A DNA stretch of 64,000 nucleotides from Weissella diestrammenae (GCF_014397255.1 NZ_CP060724.1:124001-188000); one strand, 5' to 3'; shown: positions 36,171 to 44,594, counted from the first letter of the stretch. Made by a program: numbers and translations. The notes: generated from the sequence alone by a model not told the origin.

Positions 36171-36728
36171 TCAATCATTTTCTTCAATAATATTTGCACC
36201 TAATGTGTTTTTTAAGTGCTGCAAGGCCCAAGCATGTCCTGCTGCATCAAAAGATGCAACAGCCGCTTCAGGCACATTAATTTGATAACCTAAATTATAA
36301 GCATCAATTGCGGTGTGTAAGACACATATATCTGTGCAGACACCCACTAGCGTAATCTCTGTAATTTTCCGTTCACGCAATCGAAGATCTAAATCGGTCC
36401 CTGCAAATGCTGAATAGTGTCGTTTATCCATATAATAAACATTTGCCTGATCTGCCGTTTTTTCATAGTAAGCCTGTAACGCACCAAATAACTGACGCCC
36501 ATTCGTACCTGCTAAATTATGCGCAGGGAATAATCGACTTTCAGGGTGATACTCATCCCCAATTGTATGGCGATCAATAGCATAGACGACAAAATCTTGC
36601 TGTTCGGTGGCCTGTTTTGTCAATTCAAGGATTTTAGCATGTAAATTTTGTGCAGGCTTGCCCGCGGTTAACGCACCATCATCAGCGACAAAATCATTCG
36701 TGTAATCAATCGAAATTAGTGCTTTCAT
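36171..36728 (-). CDS. pncA: Nicotinamidase/isochorismatase-family hydrolase
   Basis: Probably deamidates nicotinamide to nicotinate for NAD salvage. The catalytic triad is suggested by Asp in SIDYTNDFV (residue 9-10), Lys in MDKRHYSAF near 100 and Cys in GVCTDICVLHTAIDAYNLGY near 130; metal ligands could be Asp 53 and His 55 in AIDRHTIGDEYHPES. 185 residues, typical of LAB PncA. AAGGAG precedes the ATG. It is 20 bp after plsY and 22 bp before rnz. Confidence 0.87.
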   Translation of the reverse strand: MKALISIDYTNDFVADDGALTAGKPAQNLHAKILELTKQATEQQDFVVYAIDRHTIGDEYHPESRLFPAHNLAGTNGRQLFGALQAYYEKTADQANVYYMDKRHYSAFAGTDLDLRLRERKITEITLVGVCTDICVLHTAIDAYNLGYQINVPEAAVASFDAAGHAWALQHLKNTLGANIIEEND

Positions 36729-36747
36729 TAGACATACTCCTTAGCTG

Positions 36748-37374
36748 TCACTTTTTAATCCAATAAGGTAAACCAAACTTAATTGTATTCTCAGTACCGT
36801 GAATAATTCGTTGAATATTTGAACGATGTAAATAGACAACAAAAAGCATTAATATTGAGCAGACAGTTGCCAAAATGGTATCGTCAATCACCCAAAATAG
36901 AATGGAACTCATTAGAAAACCTAAAATTGATGCAACCGAAACCATGCTCGAAATCAGTAAACCAAAAACAAAGAAACAAAATGACCAAACAAATAGTGTT
37001 GGTGAGTATGCCAATAAAATCCCCAACGAAGTTGCAACGCCTTTTCCGCCCTTAAAATTCAACCAAAATGAAAAGGTATGTCCAATCACTGCTACAACCC
37101 CAATAATGAGGACCCAATAATGTTGTGAAGTTGGTAACGGCCCCCAAACATACGCCATCGATGCTGCTGCCGTTCCCTTTAAGATATCTAATACAAAAAC
37201 CACCGTCCCAGGAATTTTCCCCAAAATCCGAAATGTATTAGTAGTTCCAATATTTCCAGACCCTAAAGTCAACAAATCTTTATGATAAATAAATTTCCCA
37301 ATCCAGTATCCAAAAGGAATGGCGCCTAATAAATAAGCAATAATAATGCTAATCACCACATGTGTTCCGGTCAT
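36748..37374 (-). CDS. plsY: Glycerol-3-phosphate acyltransferase (acyl-phosphate dependent)
   Basis: First acylation step of phospholipid synthesis, using acyl-phosphate. A 208-residue membrane protein with about five helices. The three conserved loops are visible: LGSGNIGTTNTFRILG near residue 36-50, GHTFSFWLNFKGGKGVATSLG near 100-120, and YLHRSNIQRI near 183. TGGAG lies seven bases before the ATG. It is first in the plsY-pncA-rnz-recJ-apt string, all on the minus strand with gaps of 0-26 bp. Confidence 0.96.
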   Translation of the reverse strand: MTGTHVVISIIIAYLLGAIPFGYWIGKFIYHKDLLTLGSGNIGTTNTFRILGKIPGTVVFVLDILKGTAAASMAYVWGPLPTSQHYWVLIIGVVAVIGHTFSFWLNFKGGKGVATSLGILLAYSPTLFVWSFCFFVFGLLISSMVSVASILGFLMSSILFWVIDDTILATVCSILMLFVVYLHRSNIQRIIHGTENTIKFGLPYWIKK

Positions 37375-37527
37375 AATAACTCCATCATTTGTATTAATTT
37401 TTCTGTATTGAAGCCCTTATCTATCTAACAAGGTTTTCTACATACCTACTCATTTTATCACGAAAACTATTGAATTATTAGTACCACAATCGCAATTATT
37501 AATCTGCCGTCATTACCCAATACGAAT

Positions 37528-37558
37528 CAAAAAAAGCAAATACAAATTGTATTTGCTT
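37528..37558 (-). terminator. Rho-independent terminator after the glycosyltransferase gene
   Basis: AAGCAAATAC and GTATTTGCTT form a 10-bp stem with loop AAATT; a T-run follows on the minus strand. It lies about 33 bp past the stop at 37592. Confidence 0.87.
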
Positions 37559-37591
37559 AATTTTTAAATAAACCGCACAAAACGTATACAC

Positions 37592-38551
37592 TTAAATCTT
37601 TTCATTTTTAGTTTCTGTTTTTGCTAATTGAGATAAACGCACCTCGTGCTCACATGCTTCAATGGCATGCTTATAATAAGCCCCTTGACGAATAAATTTA
37701 CTAAAGGCGCTCACGTTTTCAACCATCTTTAAGTAACTTTCTCGTGTGGTATCTTGCATCAAACGATCAATGTCCGCCAGACTTTCAATCATTAGCCCCA
37801 AACCAAAACTGCGAATTAAATGTGCCGCCGAATCATGTTTTGAAATAATGACAGGCACCCCACCAGCTAAAAACATCGATATTTCATAGGATAAATTAAG
37901 AAATCGTTTATCGTTCGCTCGATCATCTTCAAATACCAAACCAAATCCACTATGTGGTACATCATTAACTTTATTGGGATCTAATTCAGACACCTGGTTA
38001 AGCAAACTGTCTTTTTCGTGAATTTTTTCTTGGAAGACATTAATTGGCGTTTGAAGCTGCCAATTTTTAATATATTTCTTGGTTGGCGCATTGACTACTG
38101 AAACTTCGCGGCTAAATTCGGCAATCGTCACAGGTGCTGGTATCAAATAATCATGGATCTCAACCGTCCTCACGCGGGTAACAATTCCAATTTCCCGTAA
38201 TTGTGACAAGATGTCATTATTTTGGATCAACAAACAATCTGCTAAATTAAGTATCTCCACCATCATTTTATCATTGCCTAAGTTAAAGCAGTCAATATCC
38301 AAGGCAACTAAAATCAATGACACATCAAGTGATTTTAGAAATTCAACTCGCGTGTAATCTGCATTTTTCTCATCTTCATTTGATAAGACTGGATATAATA
38401 CAATGTCTCCTTTAGCAAAATGGCCGGTCAAAACGCGATTAATTGGAATTGGAATATATCCTAACTTGGATGCAATGTCGACGATATCTGCTCGAACTTT
38501 TAAAGCGACTTCTTTTTGCTGTGACGATACATATATAACAAATTTATTCAT
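37592..38551 (-). CDS. Gtf3-like glucosyltransferase family protein
   Basis: A 319-residue cytoplasmic protein of GT-B type. The C-terminal segment with LSYEISMFLAGGVPVII and HLIRSFGLGLMIESLADI is characteristic of the Gtf3/SP_1767-like glucosyltransferase group, in which related enzymes extend O-glycans on serine-rich adhesins; other members make wall polysaccharides. Acceptor here is unknown. The start at 38551 has GGGGGAAC upstream; ATG codons further upstream lack a site. It follows the ADP-ribosylglycohydrolase-like gene by 88 bp and may be co-transcribed. No adhesin gene is nearby. Confidence 0.7.
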   Translation of the reverse strand: MNKFVIYVSSQQKEVALKVRADIVDIASKLGYIPIPINRVLTGHFAKGDIVLYPVLSNEDEKNADYTRVEFLKSLDVSLILVALDIDCFNLGNDKMMVEILNLADCLLIQNNDILSQLREIGIVTRVRTVEIHDYLIPAPVTIAEFSREVSVVNAPTKKYIKNWQLQTPINVFQEKIHEKDSLLNQVSELDPNKVNDVPHSGFGLVFEDDRANDKRFLNLSYEISMFLAGGVPVIISKHDSAAHLIRSFGLGLMIESLADIDRLMQDTTRESYLKMVENVSAFSKFIRQGAYYKHAIEACEHEVRLSQLAKTETKNEKI

Positions 38552-38639
38552 TTTAAGTTCCCCCAGCCCTTTTAAATAAAAAATACCTAAGACTATCATC
38601 TTAAGTATCAACTATATTTTTTATTTAAAATTGCCCACA

Positions 38640-39551
38640 TTATGAATAAATTGCGAATTTACCACTTAATACGGCTTTATTCAATAATGTTTCCAGCTCA
38701 GTTTGCATATCATGCGTAACAATGTCGCTTGGATAATCATGCTGCTGATATATAATAGCGGCCACCGTGCCCACTAATGGTAAAATAGCATGCGATTTTC
38801 CAGGAATTTCAACGGTCAGTTTCATGGCGGCATCATACGAATCAGTATTAAGCAAAACCCATGTAATCACTTCAAGGGTATCCACGATATAACCAGTTGC
38901 TTTGAGCTCCTTCATTGGTTTATTAACAAAATCAGGTGTATTTAAATTCTCGAATTCAGACAATGCCTCTGCAAAGATATCGTGTTCAGAATAATACTCA
39001 TAAGCCAATCCGACTGCGCGATCTAAGGCCATCTCCAAATCAAATCCATCTAGAATTTGCCCGATTAAGATTGCATATAAGCCAATTCCAACCAAGCCTC
39101 GTGGATGATTATGGGTTAACCCAGCTATTTGATGTAAAGTTAGCATAGCTGTTTCATTATTGATAAAATCAGAGCCATACTGCGAATACAGATAAAGAAT
39201 CACAGGCATCATTCGCGTCAAAGCACCACTTCCGTTGTCATCTTCAGCAATTCCGCCTGAAGAAAAAGGATCATGATTCTCAGAGAAACGCAAAATAGCA
39301 CCTTGAGTCGTTTTTCCAATGGTTTGAATTTGACCATTCGCAGTATACTTGCCTTCTGCATACCATTTCTCAAATTCATTCATAATATCGATTAAATTAT
39401 ACCCATTTGATAGGGCATTAATGGTTGCCAAAGTTAATGAGCTGTCACTACCCCATACTTGGGTACCTTCTGTATGGTCTTGCTGAGATTTTAAATCACC
39501 ATCCAGCAAACCGAGGGTGCTATTAATTAATGGATTATTCGGTAAGTCCAT
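38640..39551 (-). CDS. ADP-ribosylglycohydrolase-fold protein with degenerate metal site
   Basis: A 303-residue protein that follows the ADP-ribosylglycohydrolase family along its length: WGSDSSLTLATINAL (31-47), NEFEKWYAEGKYTANGQI, IGKTTQGAI, DNGSGALTRMMPV, LTHNHPRGLVGIGLY, ATGYIVDTLEVITWVLLNTDSYDAA. In active relatives the first block reads WSDDTS and a late block GxDTDTIAA; here they are WGSDSS and GKSHAI (251-256), so most Mg2+ ligands are gone. It is probably a pseudoenzyme or binding protein. The ATG at 39551 has AAGGAAGGGG; an ATG at 39590 does not. Divergent from the DUF2507 gene. Confidence 0.78.
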   Translation of the reverse strand: MDLPNNPLINSTLGLLDGDLKSQQDHTEGTQVWGSDSSLTLATINALSNGYNLIDIMNEFEKWYAEGKYTANGQIQTIGKTTQGAILRFSENHDPFSSGGIAEDDNGSGALTRMMPVILYLYSQYGSDFINNETAMLTLHQIAGLTHNHPRGLVGIGLYAILIGQILDGFDLEMALDRAVGLAYEYYSEHDIFAEALSEFENLNTPDFVNKPMKELKATGYIVDTLEVITWVLLNTDSYDAAMKLTVEIPGKSHAILPLVGTVAAIIYQQHDYPSDIVTHDMQTELETLLNKAVLSGKFAIYS

Positions 39552-39603
39552 GTTTAATTCCCCTTCCTTTCCATTCAGAAATTGTAACATTTTTGCAACG
39601 TAT

Positions 39604-39632
39604 TTGGCAAATTAAGTTTATTTCGTTATAAT
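39604..39632 (+). promoter_or_regulatory. Promoter of the DUF2507 gene
   Basis: TTGGCA (39604-39609), 17 bases, TATAAT (39627-39632), about 33 bp before the start codon at 39665. Confidence 0.72.
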
Positions 39633-39664
39633 TGACATATTCAATTCAAACGAGGAGCTCTCAA

Positions 39665-40078
39665 ATGGCTGAAGAAATAACTAATATTTTCCCAATTGTC
39701 TTACTACGTGATCGACTAATGCCCAATCTATTTAATGAAGACATTGCCGATATTACCTATTGGGCTGGGAAAAGTCTAGCCCGTGAATTTGAACTCCACG
39801 GCATTAAGGCGATTATTGATTTCTTTAATGATGCCGGATTTGGTACGCTTACCATGCACAGTCAAAAAGCAACAATGCAAAAATGGCATCTGACAGGGCA
39901 AGTCATTGAAACCCGACTAAATGAAGAAAAAGTACCAGACTTTAACCTCGAAGCTGGATTTATTGCACAACAAACACAACAGCAATTGGGCTTTGGGGCT
40001 GAAGCACAGGTTGAAATTAATAAAAACATTGTCATTCTAACTGTTCTGACTGAATCAGCGGGGACACTACAAGACTAA
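39665..40078 (+). CDS. DUF2507 (YslB) protein
   Basis: A 137-residue cytoplasmic protein. FPIVLLRDRLMPNLFNEDIADITYWAGKSLARE is the family start of DUF2507, found across Firmicutes as YslB; the fold resembles the 4-vinyl reductase/V4R group that binds small ligands or lipids, but the function is unknown. The ATG at 39665 is preceded by GAGGAG. It stands alone on the plus strand between a good promoter and a shared terminator. Confidence 0.82.
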   Translation: MAEEITNIFPIVLLRDRLMPNLFNEDIADITYWAGKSLAREFELHGIKAIIDFFNDAGFGTLTMHSQKATMQKWHLTGQVIETRLNEEKVPDFNLEAGFIAQQTQQQLGFGAEAQVEINKNIVILTVLTESAGTLQD

Positions 40079-40080
40079 AT

Positions 40081-40122
40081 AAAAGGTCGGTCAATGAGCA
40101 GATGCCCATTAACTGACCTTTT
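40081..40122. terminator. Bidirectional terminator between the DUF2507 gene and map
   Basis: AAAAGGTCGGT pairs with ACTGACCTTTT (one G-U), extended by AATG/CATT, with T-runs on both strands between convergent genes. Confidence 0.87.
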
Positions 40123-40128
40123 ATTATT

Positions 40129-40914
40129 TTATAGTAAATACTTGGCATCAAATTCTGGATCCTGTGACGTTAATATTTTTGGTCCATCATTTGTAATTGC
40201 AATTGTATGTTCATATTGTGCTGACCATGATCCGTCCAACGTGGTCACTGTCCAGCCATCTTCCTCAGACGTTTCAACTTCAAAGCCGCCGAGATTAACC
40301 ATCGGTTCAATGGTAATTGTCATGCCAGGCTTTAATCTTAACCCGCGGCCAGCAACACCATAATGCGGCACGGCTGGTTCTTCATGCATCGTTGGTCCGA
40401 TTCCATGTCCGATATAATCGCGGACATTACCATACCCATTTTCATCTTCAATAAAAGCATTAATGGTTGCACCAATATCTCCCAAACGATTACCAACTTG
40501 CGCTTGGTCAATCCCTAAGTATAACGCTTTGTGCGTTACATCCATTAAACGTTGTACTTTGGGGCTCACCTCACCAACCGCATACGTCCATGCTGAATCA
40601 GAATATGCCCCATCCAGTTCAACGACTGTATCGACCTTAACAATATCCCCCTCGTTTAAATACAACGCCTTACGTGGGAACGCATGCGCAACTTCGTCAT
40701 TAACCGATACTGTCGTTGCGTATTCAAAACCTTCAAAGCCAATTTGTGCAGCTCGACCGCCATGACTTTCAATATATTGACGGCCAAACACCTCAATTTC
40801 CCAAGTTGAGATACCTGGTTTAATAATTTGACGCAGGCCTTGATGCATGCCTGCGATAATTGCACCAGACTTCGCCATTGCTTCTATTTCTCGTTGTGAT
40901 TTTAACGTAATCAT
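40129..40914 (-). CDS. map: Methionine aminopeptidase type I
   Basis: Removes the initiator Met from nascent proteins. The 261 residues include the metal ligands: Asp in VKVDTVVELDGAYSDSAWTY near 97-113, His in GHGIGPTMHEEPAVP near 175, Glu in TITIEPMVNLGG near 205 and Glu in QYEHTIAIT near 240. The Asn of usual KxDV is replaced by VDTV but the Asp pair is kept. The ATG at 40914 follows CTGGAGGAC; an in-frame codon at 40935 lacks a site. It lies after the DyP gene, separated by a terminator. Confidence 0.95.
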   Translation of the reverse strand: MITLKSQREIEAMAKSGAIIAGMHQGLRQIIKPGISTWEIEVFGRQYIESHGGRAAQIGFEGFEYATTVSVNDEVAHAFPRKALYLNEGDIVKVDTVVELDGAYSDSAWTYAVGEVSPKVQRLMDVTHKALYLGIDQAQVGNRLGDIGATINAFIEDENGYGNVRDYIGHGIGPTMHEEPAVPHYGVAGRGLRLKPGMTITIEPMVNLGGFEVETSEEDGWTVTTLDGSWSAQYEHTIAITNDGPKILTSQDPEFDAKYLL

Positions 40915-40985
40915 TTTCGTCCTCCAGTTTAACATTCACTATTAACTATACCACGCTTTATCGTATCTCGTTCAATCTACAATGA

Positions 40986-41013
40986 AAAAGGTCAGGCTAA
41001 CACCTGACCTTTT
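40986..41013 (-). terminator. Rho-independent terminator after the DyP peroxidase gene
   Basis: AAAAGGTCAGG and CCTGACCTTTT form an 11-bp stem with a six-base loop, T-run on the minus strand, 11 bp past the stop at 41025. Confidence 0.93.
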
Positions 41014-41024
41014 AATCCAAAGTT

Positions 41025-41981
41025 TTATGCTTCGTTTAATTCACCATCTGCGATCTTCGCCAATAATTCACGCGACGGAATGAAATATAATTGTCCCGTT
41101 AGGATAGTTGAAAAAGTTAACAAATAATCTGTTTTAGCTAGCATGCTTTCTAACATCGCCTTTGTGACGGTCCAATGTCTTGCGTACCCAATAAAATATG
41201 TTCCAGTGTTTTGACTAGCCTCATCGGAATAAGGAACGTTCATCCGCACAATTTTTTGCTCAACGCCATTTATATCTACTTTTGAGGCAACATTATGCGC
41301 ATTTTTAAACTTTTCATCATCCGGTAACTCTAAATCAGTATATTTTTCACGGCCAACGGCTTTTTCTTGTTCTTCATGTTTCAAATGACCCCAAAAGTCC
41401 ATGTCGTGGCGCCACTTTTGTGCAAAGGCGTACGACCCATTAATAAATGCTGGATCTTCTGAGCCAATGATAGCATAATCTGCCGCATCTTCAGGTGCTG
41501 GCGCTTCGGTCCCATCAATAAACCCAATAATAGCGCGACCTTCAAAATACCTAAAGCCTTTTGTTTCATCTATCAATGTTGTAATTGGCTTTAAGAAGCG
41601 CATAAATTGCGTCACCACTTCATACACAACTGCCTCATTCGCAGCTCGAATATGAAAAAAAATATCACCTTCAGTCGCAGGCATCGTGTATTCTGGCCCC
41701 TCTAAAGTCGTATACGTCTCTAACTCATTGGGCTTTGCAGCCGTTGGAAATAAGTAATCCCAAGCCGCATTACTAAATCCAATTGCAACCCGCAGATTAT
41801 CCTGATTTGCTCGAATACGCATTGAACGGATAATCGCTTGTGAGCGATCGGCAAATTCCTGAATCACATTCTGCGCCTCTACCTGACTATCTCGAGATAA
41901 TTTTAATACAACAAATGCAACACTACGACCAACATCTTTCCAAACATCTTGTGCCTGATCTGGATTCATTATTTCCGTCAT
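41025..41981 (-). CDS. DyP-type peroxidase (YfeX-like)
   Basis: A haem peroxidase of 318 residues without a signal peptide, so cytoplasmic. The GXXDG motif is in IGFIDGTEAPAPEDA near residue 150, with the catalytic Asp; the His of KNAHNVASKVD near 225 is the likely proximal haem ligand, and Arg in IVRMNVPYSD near 245 the distal Arg. The alignment fits the intracellular YfeX/EfeB-like class. GGAGGGG precedes the ATG. It lies 24 bp after a phosphoribosyltransferase gene and 700 bp from perR. No encapsulin gene or C-terminal targeting tail is seen. Confidence 0.9.
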   Translation of the reverse strand: MTEIMNPDQAQDVWKDVGRSVAFVVLKLSRDSQVEAQNVIQEFADRSQAIIRSMRIRANQDNLRVAIGFSNAAWDYLFPTAAKPNELETYTTLEGPEYTMPATEGDIFFHIRAANEAVVYEVVTQFMRFLKPITTLIDETKGFRYFEGRAIIGFIDGTEAPAPEDAADYAIIGSEDPAFINGSYAFAQKWRHDMDFWGHLKHEEQEKAVGREKYTDLELPDDEKFKNAHNVASKVDINGVEQKIVRMNVPYSDEASQNTGTYFIGYARHWTVTKAMLESMLAKTDYLLTFSTILTGQLYFIPSRELLAKIADGELNEA

Positions 41982-42005
41982 CTTTCCCCTCCAAATTTAA
42001 CTATT

Positions 42006-42584
42006 CTAATCAAGTGATACCGGTTCAAAGTCATCACCATTTTGTTCAAATAACGGCAATCCTTCCAAAAAAACTAAATCTTTACGATGTACCGCATCAC
42101 CTTCCGCCAAGATTGCAGCTTGGGCAACGACCTTGGCGCCTACTGACTTTAATAATTCTGAGGCTGCCGCCATTGAAGCACCACTTGTCACAATATCATC
42201 AACTATGACCACTTTTTTCCCAACTAGTCGTTTTGAATCAATAGCATCTAAATACATATTTTTGGTATTACCCCATCGATCAACATAATCTTTTTGGGCG
42301 ATTGGCGATTGCATATATATTTTTTTTGACTGCCTCAATACAATATATTCTGAATGCAGGCTCAAAACCGACATTTCATGCACGAGCGGAATGCCCATAC
42401 TTTCTGTTGTTACCAGATAATCAAAATTATCCGGTATTTTATCGACCAACAATTTTGCTGACTCATGTGTCATCCGTGCATCACCTAATAAGACAAAGAC
42501 AGCCATACCATGTGTTTCATCAATGGGGATAATTGGCAACCGTCGCGTATAATCACCGACCGTTAATAAATAACTCTTGACCAT
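42006..42584 (-). CDS. Phosphoribosyltransferase family protein
   Basis: A type I phosphoribosyltransferase of 192 residues with the PRPP loop VVIVDDIVTSGASMAAASELL near residue 130-150 and a hood region TTESMGIPLVHEMSVL near 65-80. Similar proteins are annotated as adenine or xanthine phosphoribosyltransferase or as regulators; the base cannot be assigned. AGGAGGTAG precedes the ATG. It is 24 bp upstream of the DyP gene and 102 bp downstream of perR, so it probably shares a transcript with the peroxidase. Confidence 0.8.
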   Translation of the reverse strand: MVKSYLLTVGDYTRRLPIIPIDETHGMAVFVLLGDARMTHESAKLLVDKIPDNFDYLVTTESMGIPLVHEMSVLSLHSEYIVLRQSKKIYMQSPIAQKDYVDRWGNTKNMYLDAIDSKRLVGKKVVIVDDIVTSGASMAAASELLKSVGAKVVAQAAILAEGDAVHRKDLVFLEGLPLFEQNGDDFEPVSLD

Positions 42585-42686
42585 TATAACTACCTCCTAT
42601 ATTGCATCTAATTGACTACACCTTTATTTTCCCATAACTAACAAAAATTAGTTCAAAATAACTCCGATGATTTAGACTAAATATAT

Positions 42687-43142
42687 TTAACCCTGGTTAC
42701 CTAAGCGGCGCTGACAGTCAGGACAAATCCCCCGCACTTCCACTTGATATGACCCAATTTTGTATCCCGTTGCCTCAGCTGCCAATTTTGGTAATTCCGT
42801 TAATGGGAAATTGTCAGCATCGACAATTTTGCCACAATTGGTGCAAATCACATGATAATGCGGGATACCAAACCAATCGTAATGCATCTTACCATCCGTT
42901 TTATTATCAATCGCCAAAACTAGTCGCGCATTAACTAACATATCTAACGTATTATAGACAGTCGCTAAACTGATTTTCTCAGATACCGCTTGCAAATCAT
43001 GATAAATGGCCTTGGCTGTCGGATGGGTCGGTACCATTCGGTTTTCTACCAAATATCGGACAATAATTGAACGTTGCTCTGTTAATTTAAAACCTGACCT
43101 TTTTACCGCTGCAAAAGCAGCTTCTACTTTATTTTCTGTCAA
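42687..43142 (-). CDS. perR: PerR-type peroxide/metal sensing repressor (Fur family)
   Basis: Peroxide-sensing Fur-family repressor of 151 residues. The winged helix has LTEQRSIIVRYLV and SLATVYNTLDMLV. The regulatory metal ligands of Bacillus PerR are all present: His in THPT (near 39), Asp in HYDWFG, the two His in PHYHVIC, and Asp in GKIVDAD, where Fur proteins usually have Glu. The structural zinc is held by CTNC and CPDC. The start is TTG at 43142, overlapping the VIT stop codon by four bases (TTGA), so it is translationally coupled. A perfect Per box precedes the operon, which implies autoregulation. Confidence 0.88.
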   Translation of the reverse strand: MTENKVEAAFAAVKRSGFKLTEQRSIIVRYLVENRMVPTHPTAKAIYHDLQAVSEKISLATVYNTLDMLVNARLVLAIDNKTDGKMHYDWFGIPHYHVICTNCGKIVDADNFPLTELPKLAAEATGYKIGSYQVEVRGICPDCQRRLGNQG

Positions 43143-43828
43143 AATAATTTACCAATCCCATAATGAATAGCAATTGTAATCAATGCAATTACGACATTTC
43201 TCAACATTGCACGCTTCATGAAACCATGACCAAGATAAGCACTTAGCAAACCAATCATCGCTGATATGATAGCTGTGATTAATATGGTTCCTACAATACC
43301 ATTTTCTCCTGTCACAAAGGTCATTGTCAATAAAGGAAAAACACCAGCCATTGCCGCGCATATCAGTGATGAGATTGCTGCACCCATCGGGCTCACATAG
43401 TGTCCTAATTGAACATCATATTTTGCAGTCAACACAGCTTCCAGGGGTTTCGTTGCCATCAAAGCCTGTGCAATTTTCCGACTTGTCATTTCTGAAACAC
43501 CTTTTTGCAAGTAAAATTGATAGATATCAGCTTCAACACTTTGTGGATTAGCCGCTAAACGCCTTGTTTCTAAATCAACAACTACTTCTTCGGCATCTTT
43601 TTGTGAACTAACCGAAGCATATTCACCCGATGCCATTGACAAAGCGCATGCGAATAAATCTGCAATCCCAGCAATAAAAATCGTAAATGAATTGGATGTT
43701 GCAGCACCGACAGAGAATAACACACCAACAACGGTTAGAATACCATCATTTGAACCCAACACACCGGCTCGAATAACATTCAGGCGTTCTTCCATGGTCT
43801 CATTTGGCGCCGATTTAATATTTTTCAT
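43139..43828 (-). CDS. VIT/CCC1 family metal transporter (second of pair)
   Basis: A 229-residue membrane protein of the VIT1/CCC1 family, which moves Fe2+ or Mn2+ out of the cytoplasm. The family signature is clear: EERLNVIRAGVLGSNDGILTVVGVLFSVGAA in helix 1 and LFACALSMASGEYASVSSQKDAEE in helix 2, then a cytoplasmic domain and three more helices (MGAAISSLICAAMAGVFPLL, GTILITAIISAMIGLLSAYL and RNVVIALITIAIHYGIG). It follows the first VIT gene by five bases and overlaps perR. GGAGATAGGAG precedes the ATG. Metal specificity is inferred from the PerR link. Confidence 0.9.
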   Translation of the reverse strand: MKNIKSAPNETMEERLNVIRAGVLGSNDGILTVVGVLFSVGAATSNSFTIFIAGIADLFACALSMASGEYASVSSQKDAEEVVVDLETRRLAANPQSVEADIYQFYLQKGVSEMTSRKIAQALMATKPLEAVLTAKYDVQLGHYVSPMGAAISSLICAAMAGVFPLLTMTFVTGENGIVGTILITAIISAMIGLLSAYLGHGFMKRAMLRNVVIALITIAIHYGIGKLF

Positions 43829-43833
43829 CGCTC

Positions 43834-44526
43834 CTATCTCCCCATCATTAGTCCAATAGCATATGTTACTAACATCGTAAAAATACCTGCCAAAACATTG
43901 CGCAAAGTCGCACGATATAGATTAGCACCTGATAATTTAGCCGAAGAGTACCCAGTGAAAGCTAAAGCAATAATAACTGACAAAGCAGTTACCATGACAT
44001 TGATTGCATGTTCATGCGGCATTGTTGAAATAGCTAACATCGGTAAAATTGAACCTAACGGAAAAGAAATCATAGATGCGACACTCGCTGACATCGCATT
44101 CATCTCTTCGTGTAATGTAAAGCCATAACGTTCACGAATTGTTGTCCCCAAAGGATCAACAATCATCATTTCTGAAACCGCCTGTCGAGCTAAATCACTC
44201 GGAATACCTGACTTGACGTATTTGTTTTCTAACCAAGTCTGTTCTTGTTGAAAGCTTGACTCTAATCGATTTTGTTGTTCTTTTTCTGCCCTTTTCTGCG
44301 CATCATTTTGCGCGTGTACCGAAACATACTCACCCATCGCCATTGAGACCGTACCAGCTAACGCGCCGGCAAACCCAGCAATTAAAATCGAGAAAGTATT
44401 GGTTGTTGCGCCTGCCACCCCAATAACAATCCCCGAAACAGACAGGATGCCGTCATTAGCTCCCATCACGGATGCTCGGATAATGTTATTGCGTTGTGCC
44501 AGACTTTTTGTTTGCTTATGTACCAT
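43834..44526 (-). CDS. VIT/CCC1 family metal transporter (first of pair)
   Basis: A 230-residue paralogue of the next gene, with NNIIRASVMGANDGILSVSGIVIGVAGA, GALAGTVSMAMGEYVSVHAQNDAQKRAEKE and three C-terminal helices. The cytoplasmic helix is rich in Glu, Gln and Lys, where VIT proteins have a metal-binding domain. The pair may form a heterodimer or have different metal preferences. AAAAGGAGATGACG is the ribosome site. This is the first gene of the operon and follows the promoter and Per box at 44546-44594. Confidence 0.9.
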   Translation of the reverse strand: MVHKQTKSLAQRNNIIRASVMGANDGILSVSGIVIGVAGATTNTFSILIAGFAGALAGTVSMAMGEYVSVHAQNDAQKRAEKEQQNRLESSFQQEQTWLENKYVKSGIPSDLARQAVSEMMIVDPLGTTIRERYGFTLHEEMNAMSASVASMISFPLGSILPMLAISTMPHEHAINVMVTALSVIIALAFTGYSSAKLSGANLYRATLRNVLAGIFTMLVTYAIGLMMGR

Positions 44527-44545
44527 TCGTCATCTCCTTTTTAAT

Positions 44546-44560
44546 TTAGAATCATTATAA
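44546..44560 (-). promoter_or_regulatory. PerR box in front of the VIT-VIT-perR operon
   Basis: TTATAATGATTCTAA on the minus strand matches the Bacillus Per box TTANAATNATTNTAA at every fixed position. It lies just downstream of the predicted -10, over the likely transcription start, and 20 bp before the ATG: a position for repression. Confidence 0.85.
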
Positions 44561-44565
44561 TTTTA

Positions 44566-44594
44566 AATATACCAAATTGATTCTTCATATTCAA
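44566..44594 (-). promoter_or_regulatory. Promoter of the VIT-VIT-perR operon
   Basis: On the minus strand TTGAAT (44589-44594), a 17-base spacer, TATATT (44566-44571). The Per box immediately follows. Confidence 0.65.

Noticed and set aside
42600-42686. AACTAA-N6-TTAGTT inverted repeat as a Per box or terminator between perR and the phosphoribosyltransferase gene
   Set aside because: The spacing and bases do not fit the Per box, and there is no T-run after the stem.
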